Below are positions 1 to 8,191 of a DNA stretch of 15,505 nucleotides, in pieces. A program made the position numbers and the translations under genes. This stretch comes from NVQY01 sp047639325. Lineage in GTDB: Bacteria; Pseudomonadota; Alphaproteobacteria; Rhodobacterales; Rhodobacteraceae. Each line of letters begins with the position of its first letter. The stretch's first letter is position 1. The stretch covers positions 1 to 15,505 of the forward strand of contig JBLINN010000070.1 of NCBI GenBank assembly GCA_047639325.1, read 5' to 3'. The notes below the pieces were generated by a model. It was given only the letters and a program-made list of their open reading frames with translations. It was not told the origin of the DNA and did not search any database.

Positions 1-701
1 TCCGCCAATAGATCATCGGTCGTGTCTTCCACAGCCTCTGGCACGTCGAGGTCAGCCAAACTGTCTAATGCTGCGGATGTTGTGTCTGTATCTGGGGTTT
101 CTTCGGGTGCCGCATCTGCAAGACCGGCCAGTAGTTCATCGGTGGTGTCCACGACAGTCTCTGGCACGTCGAGGTCAGCCAAACTGTCTAATGCTGCGGA
201 TGTTGTGTCTGTATCTGGGGTTTCTTCGGGTGCTGCGTCAGCAAGACCGGCCAGTAGTTCATCGGTGGTGTCTTCCAAAACTTCAGGCATTTCCAGGCCG
301 GCAAGGCTGTCCAGCGCGGCGGATGTCGTATCTGGTTCGGATGTTTCTTCCGGTGCTGCGCTGGCAAGATCGGCCAAAAGGTCGTCCGTCGTGTCTTTGA
401 CATCCTCTGGCACGACAATGTCGGCCAGACTGTCCAATGCAGTTGCGGTATCGTCCGGTTCTGGCGCGGACTCAGGAGCGGACTCGGCCAGTTCCGCCAA
501 TAGATCATCGGTTGTGTCTTCCAAAACTTCAGGCACTTCCAGACCGGCGAGGCTGTCCAGCGCGGCGGATGTTGTGTCTGGTTCGGATGCTTCTTCGGGT
601 GCTGCGCTGGCCAGTTCCGCCAGAAGATCATCGGTTGTGCCTTCCACAGCTTCTGGCAGGTCGAGATCGGCTAAACTGTCCAGCACGGCAGAGGTCGTAT
701 C
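1..701 (-). repeat. Tandem 123-bp (41-residue) coding repeats in the second tssB
   Basis: Read on the minus strand, unit starts fall at 641, 518, 395, 272, 149 and 26, exactly 123 bases apart. A half unit precedes them at 701-642, and the sixth unit is cut by the window edge. Each unit encodes two related half-repeats: DTTDxLLAxLA plus an acidic Pro/Glu stretch (21 residues), then DTTSAALDSLAxL plus xVPExx (20 residues). The two units nearest the left edge are almost identical in DNA: bases 36-110 match 159-233 exactly, and 121-149 match 244-272. This points to recent amplification or homogenisation. The unit starting at 641 resembles the one starting at 395 more than its neighbours. Codon phase is kept throughout, so this is a protein repeat rather than a non-coding satellite. 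Confidence 0.95.
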
Positions 702-1574
702 CACCGCTTCAACGACCTGTGGTGTATTGGCTGCGAGGGCGGCCAGCGCGTCTTGAGTTGCGGTGTCTGGCGCCTGTTGATCTTGCGGAGTCTGGCTGCG
801 CAGCGCCGCAAGGGCGTCGTCCTGGGCAGTGTCTGTGGGAGTTTCGGCAGGTTCGGCCTGTCGCAGACCGTCGAAAACAGCATTGGATGTGTCCGGTTCT
901 GGGTCCTGCGCAACGGGTTGCGCGGCCAGGTTGGACAGAACGTCAGCGGTGCGATCCTGAGGGGCCACATCTGCGGTCGCTTGTGCCTTTAGCGCGTCCA
1001 GAACATCCCCGGAAGTGTCTGTTTCCTGTGGTTCCGTCGGTGTCAGCGCGCGCAAGCTGTCCAGCGCGGCAGCTTGATCGGCGCCCCCAGCAGCGGCGCC
1101 CGACACTGCCGACAACAGCGCCGGATCCGCTAGAATTTTCTCGATCAGCGTTTCGGCCCCGGCTTTGCCATCCATATAGGCCATCAGAGTCGACAGTTGC
1201 GTGCGCGCCTCTAGCAGAGGGCGCAGCGGTTCGACCTTGGCCGCAATCGCCGCCGGGGAAAAATCATCCATCTTTTCGAATGTCAGGTCGATGGCGATGT
1301 TACCTTCGCCTGTCAGGGTATTGGGCACCGAAAATGCCGCTCGGGGTTGCATGGCCCGCATCCGGTCATCGAAATTATCGACGTCAATTTCCAGAAAACT
1401 GCGATCGGCTATGCTTGGCTGTTCGACCTTTGACTTGCCTGACAGATCAGACATCACCCCCATGACAAAAGGCAGCTGCACCTTTTTCTCGGACCCGTAC
1501 AGTTCCACATCATATTCGATCTGGACCCGTGGGGCACGGTTGCGGGCAATGAATTTCTGCGAACTGTGCGTCAT
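1..1574 (-). CDS. tssB: Second TssB (VipA-like) sheath subunit with long acidic repeat extension, 3' end beyond window
   Basis: The reading frame starts at ATG 1574 and stays open to the window edge (524 complete codons), so the C-terminus is not seen. Residues 1-155 are a full TssB/VipA small sheath protein: SSQKFIARNRAPRVQIEYDV near the N-terminus, LPFVMGVMSDLSG (about 34-46), FLEIDVDNFDDRM (60-72), MDDFSPAAIAAKVEPL (102-117). By eye about four fifths of these residues match the other TssB in this operon. TssB normally ends near residue 165-170; here more than 350 further residues follow. These are rich in D, E, A, T and P, first degenerate (165-291), then a regular 41-residue array (from 292). 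The start codon overlaps the channel gene stop as ATGA, with a weak AAAGG nine bases upstream, which suggests translational coupling. The sheath domain is near certain; the role of the extension is unknown. It could be a minor sheath subunit with an external tether or docking surface. Confidence 0.9.
   Translation of the reverse strand, partial: MTHSSQKFIARNRAPRVQIEYDVELYGSEKKVQLPFVMGVMSDLSGKSKVEQPSIADRSFLEIDVDNFDDRMRAMQPRAAFSVPNTLTGEGNIAIDLTFEKMDDFSPAAIAAKVEPLRPLLEARTQLSTLMAYMDGKAGAETLIEKILADPALLSAVSGAAAGGADQAAALDSLRALTPTEPQETDTSGDVLDALKAQATADVAPQDRTADVLSNLAAQPVAQDPEPDTSNAVFDGLRQAEPAETPTDTAQDDALAALRSQTPQDQQAPDTATQDALAALAANTPQVVEAVDTTSAVLDSLADLDLPEAVEGTTDDLLAELASAAPEEASEPDTTSAALDSLAGLEVPEVLEDTTDDLLAELAESAPESAPEPDDTATALDSLADIVVPEDVKDTTDDLLADLASAAPEETSEPDTTSAALDSLAGLEMPEVLEDTTDELLAGLADAAPEETPDTDTTSAALDSLADLDVPETVVDTTDELLAGLADAAPEETPDTDTTSAALDSLADLDVPEAVEDTTDDLLA
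702..1082 (-). repeat. Degenerate 20-22-residue repeats linking the TssB domain to the regular array
   Basis: This segment encodes residues 165-291 of the extended TssB. It can be read as about six diverged copies of one short motif, mostly of the form DT(x3-5)LxxL followed by a Pro/Gln/Glu-rich spacer. Examples are DTSGDVLDALK, RTADVLSNLA, DTSNAVFDGLR, DTAQDDALAALR and DTATQDALAALA. They match the half-repeats of the 41-residue array, so the ancestral unit was probably about 20 residues (60 bp), and a double unit was amplified later. The pattern suggests short amphipathic helices on a flexible acidic linker. This is visible only in translation, because the DNA copies have diverged. Confidence 0.75.
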
Positions 1575-2419
1575 GCGCCGGTGCCTTTCGCCGCTGCCAT
1601 CTCGGCCCGCAAGGCTTTGACCTCTTCGTGCAGGGCCAAAACATGTTCGTCCACCAAATCGGTCTCGGATTTGACCAGATCGCGCAATTTTTCAAATTCC
1701 GCCTCGGACTCGTCCTCCACTGCGGTTTGCATCGTATTGACCAAAAGGCCGATGAACAGGTTCAGAACCGAAAACGCGGTGATAATGATGAAGGGCACAA
1801 AGAACACCCACGCCATTGGGAATTCTATCATAACCGGGCGCACGATCCCCATCGACCAGCTTTCCAGCGTCATGATCTGGAACAACGAATACAAAGACCG
1901 GCCCAGCGTGCCGAACCATACGTCAAACGCCGCCCCGTACATCAACGTCGCCATAACGGCAAAGACGTAGTAGACGATCGACAGCATGATAATGACCGCG
2001 CCCATGCCCGGCAGCGCATCCAGCAAAGCCTGCACAACTGCGCGCATCTGCGGCACAACCGACAGCAGCCGCATCGCCCGGATCACCCGCAGACCCCGCA
2101 GCGCCGACAACCCGCCCCTGTCGGGCAACAGGCCGATGCTGACAACCAGCAGATCAAAGATGTTCCAGGCGTTTTTGAAGAAGCTCCAGCGATAGGCATA
2201 GAATTTCAACAACAGCTCGGCCACGAAGATCCCCAGGACCAACCTGTCGATCACATTCAACAGACCGCCGATTTCGGCCATAATGACCCCGGATGTCGAC
2301 ATGCCCAAGGTGATCGCGTTGAAAATGATCACGCCCAGAATCGAGTTTGTGACCGCTTTGCGTTCGACAAAAAGGCGGGCCTTGTCGCGCGATGTCAGTT
2401 GGGTTTGTGTCTCAGTCAT
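1571..2419 (-). CDS. Bacterial voltage-gated sodium channel (NaChBac/NavAb family)
   Basis: This 282-residue protein fits a single-domain BacNav subunit, which assembles as a homotetramer in the inner membrane. S1 is about 24-44 and S2 about 56-74, with the charge partner E68 in VAELLLKFY. S3 is about 82-99, with D89 in WNIFDLL. S4 is about 105-122, with gating arginines R108, R111, R114 and R117 at every third residue, followed by VPQMR. S5 is about 137-160. The pore carries MTLESWSMGIVRP (183-195), the Na+-selective TLESWSM filter known from NavAb, and S6 is about 203-232. An acidic neck and a C-terminal heptad coiled coil (about 252-278, HVLALHEEVKALRAEM) follow, as in BacNav tetramers. 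The gene lies 140 bp after clpV and its TGA overlaps the next ATG (ATGA), so it is likely co-expressed with the extended tssB. Family is very sure; the link to T6SS function is inference from position. Confidence 0.95.
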   Translation of the reverse strand: MTETQTQLTSRDKARLFVERKAVTNSILGVIIFNAITLGMSTSGVIMAEIGGLLNVIDRLVLGIFVAELLLKFYAYRWSFFKNAWNIFDLLVVSIGLLPDRGGLSALRGLRVIRAMRLLSVVPQMRAVVQALLDALPGMGAVIIMLSIVYYVFAVMATLMYGAAFDVWFGTLGRSLYSLFQIMTLESWSMGIVRPVMIEFPMAWVFFVPFIIITAFSVLNLFIGLLVNTMQTAVEDESEAEFEKLRDLVKSETDLVDEHVLALHEEVKALRAEMAAAKGTGA

Positions 2420-2559
2420 CTGTCCCGGTCTTCTTTCCTTGGGTCACGGCGACCCGATCTGGTTTGTCGGCCATCCTGTTGGTGGCCTTTTGAACATTGG
2501 CAAGGCCTGTCAGCTAACAGCCCCCGCCATTGCGTTCCCCAATTTCACTGCTTTGGTCA

Positions 2560-5268
2560 TCAATCAAAGGAATAAGAAAACTCATCATCCGTCACGTCAA
2601 TTGCCACTTTGCTGACCTCTTTGCCTTCCATCATCCGGCGCAGGAATTCCGCCGAGATATCGGGTAGCATGGTGTTGGTCACAATCGCGTCGATCATCCG
2701 GCCACCGCTTTCCAGTTCCTGACAGCGCTCGACAATCTTGTCGACCACCGCATCGGAGTATTCGAACGGCACACCGTGGGATTCCGACACGCGTTTCTTG
2801 ATGCGGTTCAGTTGCAGCACAGTGATCTTGGCGATCATATCGGGCGACAGTGGGTAATAAGGAATGGTCACCAGACGCCCCAACAACGCCGCTGGGAAGA
2901 TTTTCAGCAGCGGGTCGCGCAGCGCCTTGGCGATGCCTTCGGGTTCAGGCAGCAAATCAGGGTCTGAACATAGATCCATGATCAATTCCGACCCGGCATT
3001 GGACGTCAGCAGGATCAGGGTGTTTTTGAAGTCGATAGTGCGGCCTTCGCCGTCTTCCATCACGCCCTTGTCGAACACCTGGAAAAAGATCTCGTGCACG
3101 TCGGGGTGGGCCTTTTCCACCTCGTCCAGCAGAACCACCGAATAAGGCTTGCGCCGCACCGCTTCGGTCAGCACGCCACCTTCGCCATATCCGACATATC
3201 CGGGAGGTGCGCCTTTCAGGGAACTGACAGTATGCGCCTCTTGGTATTCGGACATGTTGATGGTGATAACGTTCTGTTCGCCGCCATACATCACCTCGGC
3301 CAGCGCCAGCGCGGTTTCGGTTTTACCGACGCCGCTGGTGCCTGCCAGCAGGAAGACCCCGATGGGTTTGGACGGGTTGTCCAGCCCGGCGCGCGATGTC
3401 TGGATGCGCTTGGCGATCATCTTCATTGCGTGATCCTGGCCGATCACCCGCTTGGCAAGATGCTCTTCAAGGTTCAGGATCAATTCGATCTCGTCCTTGA
3501 CCATGCGGCCAACCGGGATGCCAGTCCAATCACCAACCACGGATGCCACTGCCTGATGGTCAACGATTGGCAGGATCAGCGGGCTTTCGCCTTGAACCTC
3601 GGTCAGTTCGATATTCTTGGCCCTCAGTTCGTCCAGCAAGGCCTCGCGTTGTTCGGCGGTTAGGGGGCTGACCTCGGCGGCCTCTTCGCTGGCGGCCTCG
3701 GTGCCTTCAACCGGGGCGCCGCCTTCGCGCAGTTTCGCGCGCAGATCCAGGATGGATTCAACCACCGCTTTTTCGGCCTCCCAGCGGGTGTTCAGACCTT
3801 CCAGCCGTTCTTCTTCGGCCTCTTTGGCGGCATTCACAGCTTCGCGTCGGTCGCCGATATCATAGCCAGCGGTTTCGTCGCGTCCGATGATTTCCAGCTC
3901 GGTCGTCAGCGCCTCGATCCGGCGGCGGCAATCGTCCACTTCGGCAGGCACCGCGTGCTGCGAAACCGCAACGCGGGCGCAGGCGGTATCCAGCAGGCTA
4001 ACAGATTTGTCCGGCAATTGCCGCGCCGGGATATAGCGGGCCGACAGCTGCACAGCGGCCTCGATGCCTTCGTCCAAAACCTGCACGCGATGGTGGCTTT
4101 CTAGCATCGACGCGATGCCGCGCATCATCAGGATGGCCTTGGGCACATCGGGTTCATCAACCTGAACCACCTGAAAGCGCCGGGTCAGTGCCGGGTCTTT
4201 TTCGATGTATTTCTTGTATTCTGCCCAGGTTGTCGCGCCGATGGTGCGCAGCGTACCGCGTGCCAGCGCCGGTTTCAGCAGGTTTGCCGCATCGCCGGTA
4301 CCGGCCGCGCCACCCGCGCCGACCAGAGTGTGGGTTTCGTCGATAAACAGCACAATCGGCGTCGGGCTGGCCTGAACTTCGTCAATCACCATGCGCAGGC
4401 GATTTTCAAATTCGCCCTTCATCGATGCACCGGCCTGCAATAGACCCACATCCAGCATCAATAGGCGCACATCCTGCATGGCAGGGGGCACGTCGCCGCG
4501 GGCGATACGCAGGGCAAAGCCTTCGACCACCGCAGTTTTACCCACGCCAGCCTCGCCTGTTAGGATCGGGTTGTTCTGACGACGGCGCATCAGCACGTCG
4601 ACGATCTGGCGAATTTCCTCGTCCCGACCAACAATAGGGTCGATTTCGCCGTTGCGCGCCTGTTCGGTCATGTCGGTACAATATTGCGACAGCGCCTCTT
4701 CTTCGCCCATCGGGCGAGCCATCGCATCAGAGGCTTCGCCCGGGGCAGCCCCGCCACCGGTATGCGTGCCATCCTGCGGCACCAACCGTTCTTCGGGGGA
4801 CCCATCCGTGATCTTTCTAAAGTTGTCGGCCAGATCGTCCGGGCCGATGCTGGCCAGTTCCTTGGACATGTTGGACAGGATGTTGCGCAGCGCCGGGGTT
4901 TTCAGCATCCCCAGTAACAGATAGCCGGTGCGCACCTGATTGGCGGAATACAGCAGCGACCCCCAGACCCAGCCGCGTTCCATCGCGTCCATCAGATGAT
5001 CGGACAGGTCGGAAATCGTGCTGGCGCCGCGTGGCAGCATATCCAGCGAACGGGTCATTTCGCTGGCGATTTTGCCAAGGTCCAGATCATAATGCTGGAT
5101 GATCCGGTGTATGTCGCTGTCCTGACCGTTCAGGATCTGGTGCATCCAATGCACCACCTCGACATACGGATTGCCCCGCATTTTGCAGAATACCGTCGCA
5201 CTTTCAACGGCCTGATACCCCAGCTTGTTCAGCTTTCCAAACAGCGCTACGCGGCTAATCTCGGTCAT
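2560..5268 (-). CDS. clpV: TssH/ClpV AAA+ ATPase that recycles the T6SS sheath
   Basis: This 902-residue Hsp100/ClpB-type double AAA+ protein is a normal length for ClpV. An N-terminal Clp domain spans about 1-150 and a variable linker about 155-190. AAA domain 1 has Walker A GEAGVGKT (238-245), pore-loop segment KGEFENRLR and Walker B LFIDE (307-311). The latter reads DETHTLVGAGG where many relatives have DEAH. A charged coiled-coil middle region spans about 440-560. AAA domain 2 has Walker A GTSGVGKT (643-650), pore loop GYVGYG (690-695), Walker B VVLLDE (711-716) and sensor LTSNAGS. ClpV hexamers in the cytosol unfold contracted TssB/TssC sheath for reuse. AAGGA seven bases before ATG 5268 supports the start. 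The gene follows tssG by 35 bp in the usual H1-type order. The position after tssG and the N-terminal domain favour ClpV over the general chaperone ClpB. Confidence 0.96.
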   Translation of the reverse strand: MTEISRVALFGKLNKLGYQAVESATVFCKMRGNPYVEVVHWMHQILNGQDSDIHRIIQHYDLDLGKIASEMTRSLDMLPRGASTISDLSDHLMDAMERGWVWGSLLYSANQVRTGYLLLGMLKTPALRNILSNMSKELASIGPDDLADNFRKITDGSPEERLVPQDGTHTGGGAAPGEASDAMARPMGEEEALSQYCTDMTEQARNGEIDPIVGRDEEIRQIVDVLMRRRQNNPILTGEAGVGKTAVVEGFALRIARGDVPPAMQDVRLLMLDVGLLQAGASMKGEFENRLRMVIDEVQASPTPIVLFIDETHTLVGAGGAAGTGDAANLLKPALARGTLRTIGATTWAEYKKYIEKDPALTRRFQVVQVDEPDVPKAILMMRGIASMLESHHRVQVLDEGIEAAVQLSARYIPARQLPDKSVSLLDTACARVAVSQHAVPAEVDDCRRRIEALTTELEIIGRDETAGYDIGDRREAVNAAKEAEEERLEGLNTRWEAEKAVVESILDLRAKLREGGAPVEGTEAASEEAAEVSPLTAEQREALLDELRAKNIELTEVQGESPLILPIVDHQAVASVVGDWTGIPVGRMVKDEIELILNLEEHLAKRVIGQDHAMKMIAKRIQTSRAGLDNPSKPIGVFLLAGTSGVGKTETALALAEVMYGGEQNVITINMSEYQEAHTVSSLKGAPPGYVGYGEGGVLTEAVRRKPYSVVLLDEVEKAHPDVHEIFFQVFDKGVMEDGEGRTIDFKNTLILLTSNAGSELIMDLCSDPDLLPEPEGIAKALRDPLLKIFPAALLGRLVTIPYYPLSPDMIAKITVLQLNRIKKRVSESHGVPFEYSDAVVDKIVERCQELESGGRMIDAIVTNTMLPDISAEFLRRMMEGKEVSKVAIDVTDDEFSYSFD

Positions 5269-5303
5269 CCCTGATTCCTTCTCTGTTCTTTTTGTTCAAG
5301 CCG

Positions 5304-6347
5304 TCAATGCGGCGCGTGTTGTGCCCCGGCGCCGGGGTAGAGGAACAGATCCTCGACATCGGCGGGGGTTTCATCCAAATCCCTACGGCTGGCGATCCAG
5401 CTGGTGTGGCCCAAACGGGTGCTGCCGCCAAGGCTGGCGCGCGGCACCTCGTCACCGGCCAGCACCAGGTTGACGTCCCAATCCAGCGCGTCCCCCGCAT
5501 AATTGCGCACGATCGCCCGCAACCGGTCAAGCGCCTGTCCGCCCGGCAACAGCCGTTCGTAATCGGCCAGCGCTAGCGGCCCGATCTGAATGCGAAACTT
5601 GGCGGCGCGGCTCCAGACCTTTTGGCCGATGCTGGTGGATCGGCCCAGCCCGGCGGGCGCGCCCAGTTGCCACTGATCATCCGGTTCCAGATCCAGCCAG
5701 CTGCCGACAAATTGCTGCACCCGTACCGGCACATCAAAGAAAGCCGACAGGATGGAAACCAGCCCTTCAGCGTTCTTTGGTCCCTGCGACAGATGCCCGG
5801 CGAAATGCAGCTTGGCCAGATCGGGCATCGCATCGCGGCCCATCAGGTTATCGGCGTGATACCCGGCAAGTGCCGCCACTTTGCGCGACATCGGATCGTC
5901 ATTGCGATCAAAGCTGGGGGCAGGCTGACCCGAGGTCCAGGCCCGGTACAGCAGGCTCATCATCCGGTGAGTCAGCATGTTGGCAAAGGCCACCAGCGTC
6001 GGGTCGCGGTGGTTGCGCAGCCGGTCGCGGGCGTATTCGGTCATATGCAACGGCAACGGCCCTTGTGGGCCGAACAGGCCGAAAAACCGGTTGGTCAGCC
6101 GGGCGGGCTGGCCATCGGTGCCGGGGCGAAATCCGGCAATCGACGACGGTGGAAAGGCCAGCTCGGCCTCTTGGCCCAGACGTACGCGATCGTGCCGTGG
6201 CCGACGGCTTTCCCCCAGACGCGGGGCATCGGCATAAGCCGCTTCAAGCACTCGCAGAGCCTGAAAAACATGGTGTTTTTCAGGGTTCTGAACAAGCCGC
6301 TCAAAATGGCTCAGATCATCCGGCCCAGACCCTTTTCCGGTCGCCAT
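5304..6347 (-). CDS. tssG: TssG (ImpH/VasB family) T6SS baseplate subunit
   Basis: This 347-residue protein has the typical TssG N-terminus (FERLVQNPEKHHVFQALRVLEAA, from about residue 15). It also has AELAFPPSSIAGF, the FFGLFGPQGPLPLHMTEYARDR block (about 88-109), and a C-terminal half with the family pattern around GQKVWSRAAKFRIQIGPL. In the cytosolic baseplate, two TssF and one TssG form each wedge, joined by TssE and TssK. ATG 6347 lies inside the end of tssF, so the two genes overlap by 37 bp in different frames. GGGGA nine bases upstream supports this start, and the overlap suggests coupled synthesis of the two wedge partners. Length and motifs look intact. Confidence 0.95.
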   Translation of the reverse strand: MATGKGSGPDDLSHFERLVQNPEKHHVFQALRVLEAAYADAPRLGESRRPRHDRVRLGQEAELAFPPSSIAGFRPGTDGQPARLTNRFFGLFGPQGPLPLHMTEYARDRLRNHRDPTLVAFANMLTHRMMSLLYRAWTSGQPAPSFDRNDDPMSRKVAALAGYHADNLMGRDAMPDLAKLHFAGHLSQGPKNAEGLVSILSAFFDVPVRVQQFVGSWLDLEPDDQWQLGAPAGLGRSTSIGQKVWSRAAKFRIQIGPLALADYERLLPGGQALDRLRAIVRNYAGDALDWDVNLVLAGDEVPRASLGGSTRLGHTSWIASRRDLDETPADVEDLFLYPGAGAQHAPH

Positions 6348-8188
6348 CTGGCAATTTCCCCACGTTTTTGCGTTGTTAATACGGTTTCTGTAAAACTGTT
6401 AATCGTTGCATAGCGCCGGAAAAAACGTTCCAGCACGGCGCCCAGCACATAAACACTGGTGCCTTCAAAAAAGCTTTCGTCAAAGCCGATTGTGATTTCC
6501 AGACCGCGCAGGGCGGTGGACAGCACGTCGTCGCTCATCCGGCGAACGATTGGTCGGCTGGTGACGGACACAACGCCTTCTAGTTGCTTTTCGGTCACCC
6601 GGTCGCCCAATGGCGCATATAGCCCGATCAATTCGCGCAATGCCTCGGCGCCATCCGCCTGACCGGAATCGGCGATCGACAGGTAGTTCAGGCTAAGATG
6701 GCTGATCAGCCGCCAAGCGGTATCTCCCTGGGCCAGAGTCGGATGTGGGCGTGTGGGGGACACCGGCAGGCGCACCGATTTAATCGGGCCGCCTTCGGGC
6801 AGTTGAAAGACATTCGCGTCGCCGGTGGCCAGCAACATCGGCAAATCGCGATTGGTGCACAGGGCCCGCACCGCCAACTGCTCCATATCTGCTGAATAGG
6901 GGGCTTGTCCCCGGTCAACCAATGTCAGGTAAACTTCGGACCCCAGATAAGACGTGCGAACCCCGCGCAGCCGTTCCTTTTCGGACCGCTGCCGCATCCG
7001 GCGGCGCAAGGTGTAATAGGCTGGATGGGTTTCGCCCGAAGCGGTGAAATCGGTGGCGGAATAGAAGGGGCGAAAGGTTATATCATCGGCGCCTTCACCG
7101 CTGATGCCCACCACGCTTTGCAGCGCGTAAATCTCAAAATCCATACCGGCGGTGCGGTTGGCAACCACATGCTGTTCGGTGTCGCGCGCCGATATCTGTA
7201 CCCGGTCGCAGCGTTTGGGGAACAGGTTGACCGCAGGCACTGCGTTCAGGGTGAAAGCATCGGGCACGACCTGGGGGGCAACCTCGCGGCGGCCTTCTTT
7301 CAGCAGGATGTAGATATCAACATCCGACCCAGCGGCCTTTTTCAACGCTGGTTGCAGACCCTGCAATTCGACAAACAGGAACCGTTCGGGCATCGCAAAA
7401 TATTCCTGCAACAGCCGATAACCATCAAAAGTCCGCTTGGGCGTTGGCAACAAGGCTTCGTCTTCTTCGAACCCGCGTTGAACCACCTCTGCGTCAGGCA
7501 GGCGTTCCACCCAATCAGCGCGCCGGTCGGTTGACCGCCCGACAAGGCCGCGCGCCTGTGTGCACAGCAGTTCCAGCAGCAACCAGTTATTGCCCGCGCT
7601 GCCGTTCAGGTGCAGCACCAACTTGTCCATCGCCAGATCGGCAATCGCCTCGCCATCGGTGCGGCGCAGACGCAGGCGAATACCGGCGCGGGCCTCGGCG
7701 GATCCGGCGACGCCAGCCGCCACCAATTCGCCCCGGCCATCGATATATTCCGCCTCGGCAATTTCCACCGGCCATATCGTCGTTTCCGCAGCGGTGCGGA
7801 ATTCACAGGGGGTTTGTTCGCCCTCCATCAGGCGACTGCGCAGCACGCTGTGGCGCGGCAGGACATAGCCATCCTTGATGGCGGCATTAGAAGTATCGGG
7901 TTCAAACGCTGCGATCATCATAGACGGAGTCGGGGCCAGATAATGCGGATAGACGATTTCCAGCAGGTTGCTGGTAAAGGCCGGGTATTGCAGTTCAAGC
8001 TCTAGCTGAACGCGGGCCGACAGGAACGCCACGCCTTCCAGCAGGCGTTCGACATAAGGGTCAAGAACCTCGACCCCTTCCATACCCAGACGTGCGGCGA
8101 TCTTGGGATAAGCGGCGGCAAATTCGGCCCCCATGTCCCGCAGGTACATCAGCTCGCTTTCGTAGTGTTTCATTAGCCGGGTATCCAT
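6311..8188 (-). CDS. tssF: TssF (ImpG/VasA family) T6SS baseplate subunit
   Basis: This 625-residue protein is of standard length for TssF. The N-terminus has the family signature (MKHYESELMYLRDMGAEFA at 6-24, then YPKIAARLGM and DPYVERLLEGVAFLSARV). EIVYPHYLAPTPSM follows at about 77-90. The C-terminus holds the usual GLEITIGFDESFFEGTSVYV and LGAVLERFFRRYATINSFTE segments. TssF is the main structural protein of the baseplate wedge, equivalent to gp6 of phage T4, and binds TssG directly. ATG 8188 is three bases after the tssE stop, with AAGGAG ten bases upstream inside the tssE tail, so the genes are tightly coupled. No internal defect is seen. Confidence 0.96.
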   Translation of the reverse strand: MDTRLMKHYESELMYLRDMGAEFAAAYPKIAARLGMEGVEVLDPYVERLLEGVAFLSARVQLELELQYPAFTSNLLEIVYPHYLAPTPSMMIAAFEPDTSNAAIKDGYVLPRHSVLRSRLMEGEQTPCEFRTAAETTIWPVEIAEAEYIDGRGELVAAGVAGSAEARAGIRLRLRRTDGEAIADLAMDKLVLHLNGSAGNNWLLLELLCTQARGLVGRSTDRRADWVERLPDAEVVQRGFEEDEALLPTPKRTFDGYRLLQEYFAMPERFLFVELQGLQPALKKAAGSDVDIYILLKEGRREVAPQVVPDAFTLNAVPAVNLFPKRCDRVQISARDTEQHVVANRTAGMDFEIYALQSVVGISGEGADDITFRPFYSATDFTASGETHPAYYTLRRRMRQRSEKERLRGVRTSYLGSEVYLTLVDRGQAPYSADMEQLAVRALCTNRDLPMLLATGDANVFQLPEGGPIKSVRLPVSPTRPHPTLAQGDTAWRLISHLSLNYLSIADSGQADGAEALRELIGLYAPLGDRVTEKQLEGVVSVTSRPIVRRMSDDVLSTALRGLEITIGFDESFFEGTSVYVLGAVLERFFRRYATINSFTETVLTTQKRGEIARWRPEKGLGRMI

Positions 8189-8191
8189 GGA

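Noticed and set aside
1..701. CRISPR or non-coding satellite array
   Set aside because: The repeats are 123 bp with no unique spacers, and substitutions keep one minus-strand reading frame open and conservative.
22..756. Open frame on the + strand giving a Ser/Ala/Val-rich repeat protein
   Set aside because: It is the antisense of the 123-bp repeats of the extended tssB. The minus frame continues from a real TssB domain, and the plus frame has no ribosome binding site or recognisable domain.
2420..2559. Terminator or promoter in the gap between clpV and the channel gene
   Set aside because: Only short stems are seen (GGGTC/GACCC at 2441-2455, and GGCCTT/AAGGCC with a 12-base loop), with no T-tract and no convincing -35/-10 pair.
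1628..2575. Open frame of 315 codons on the + strand, His/Gln/Arg-rich
   Set aside because: It is antisense to the sodium channel gene, whose translation matches the BacNav family along its full length.
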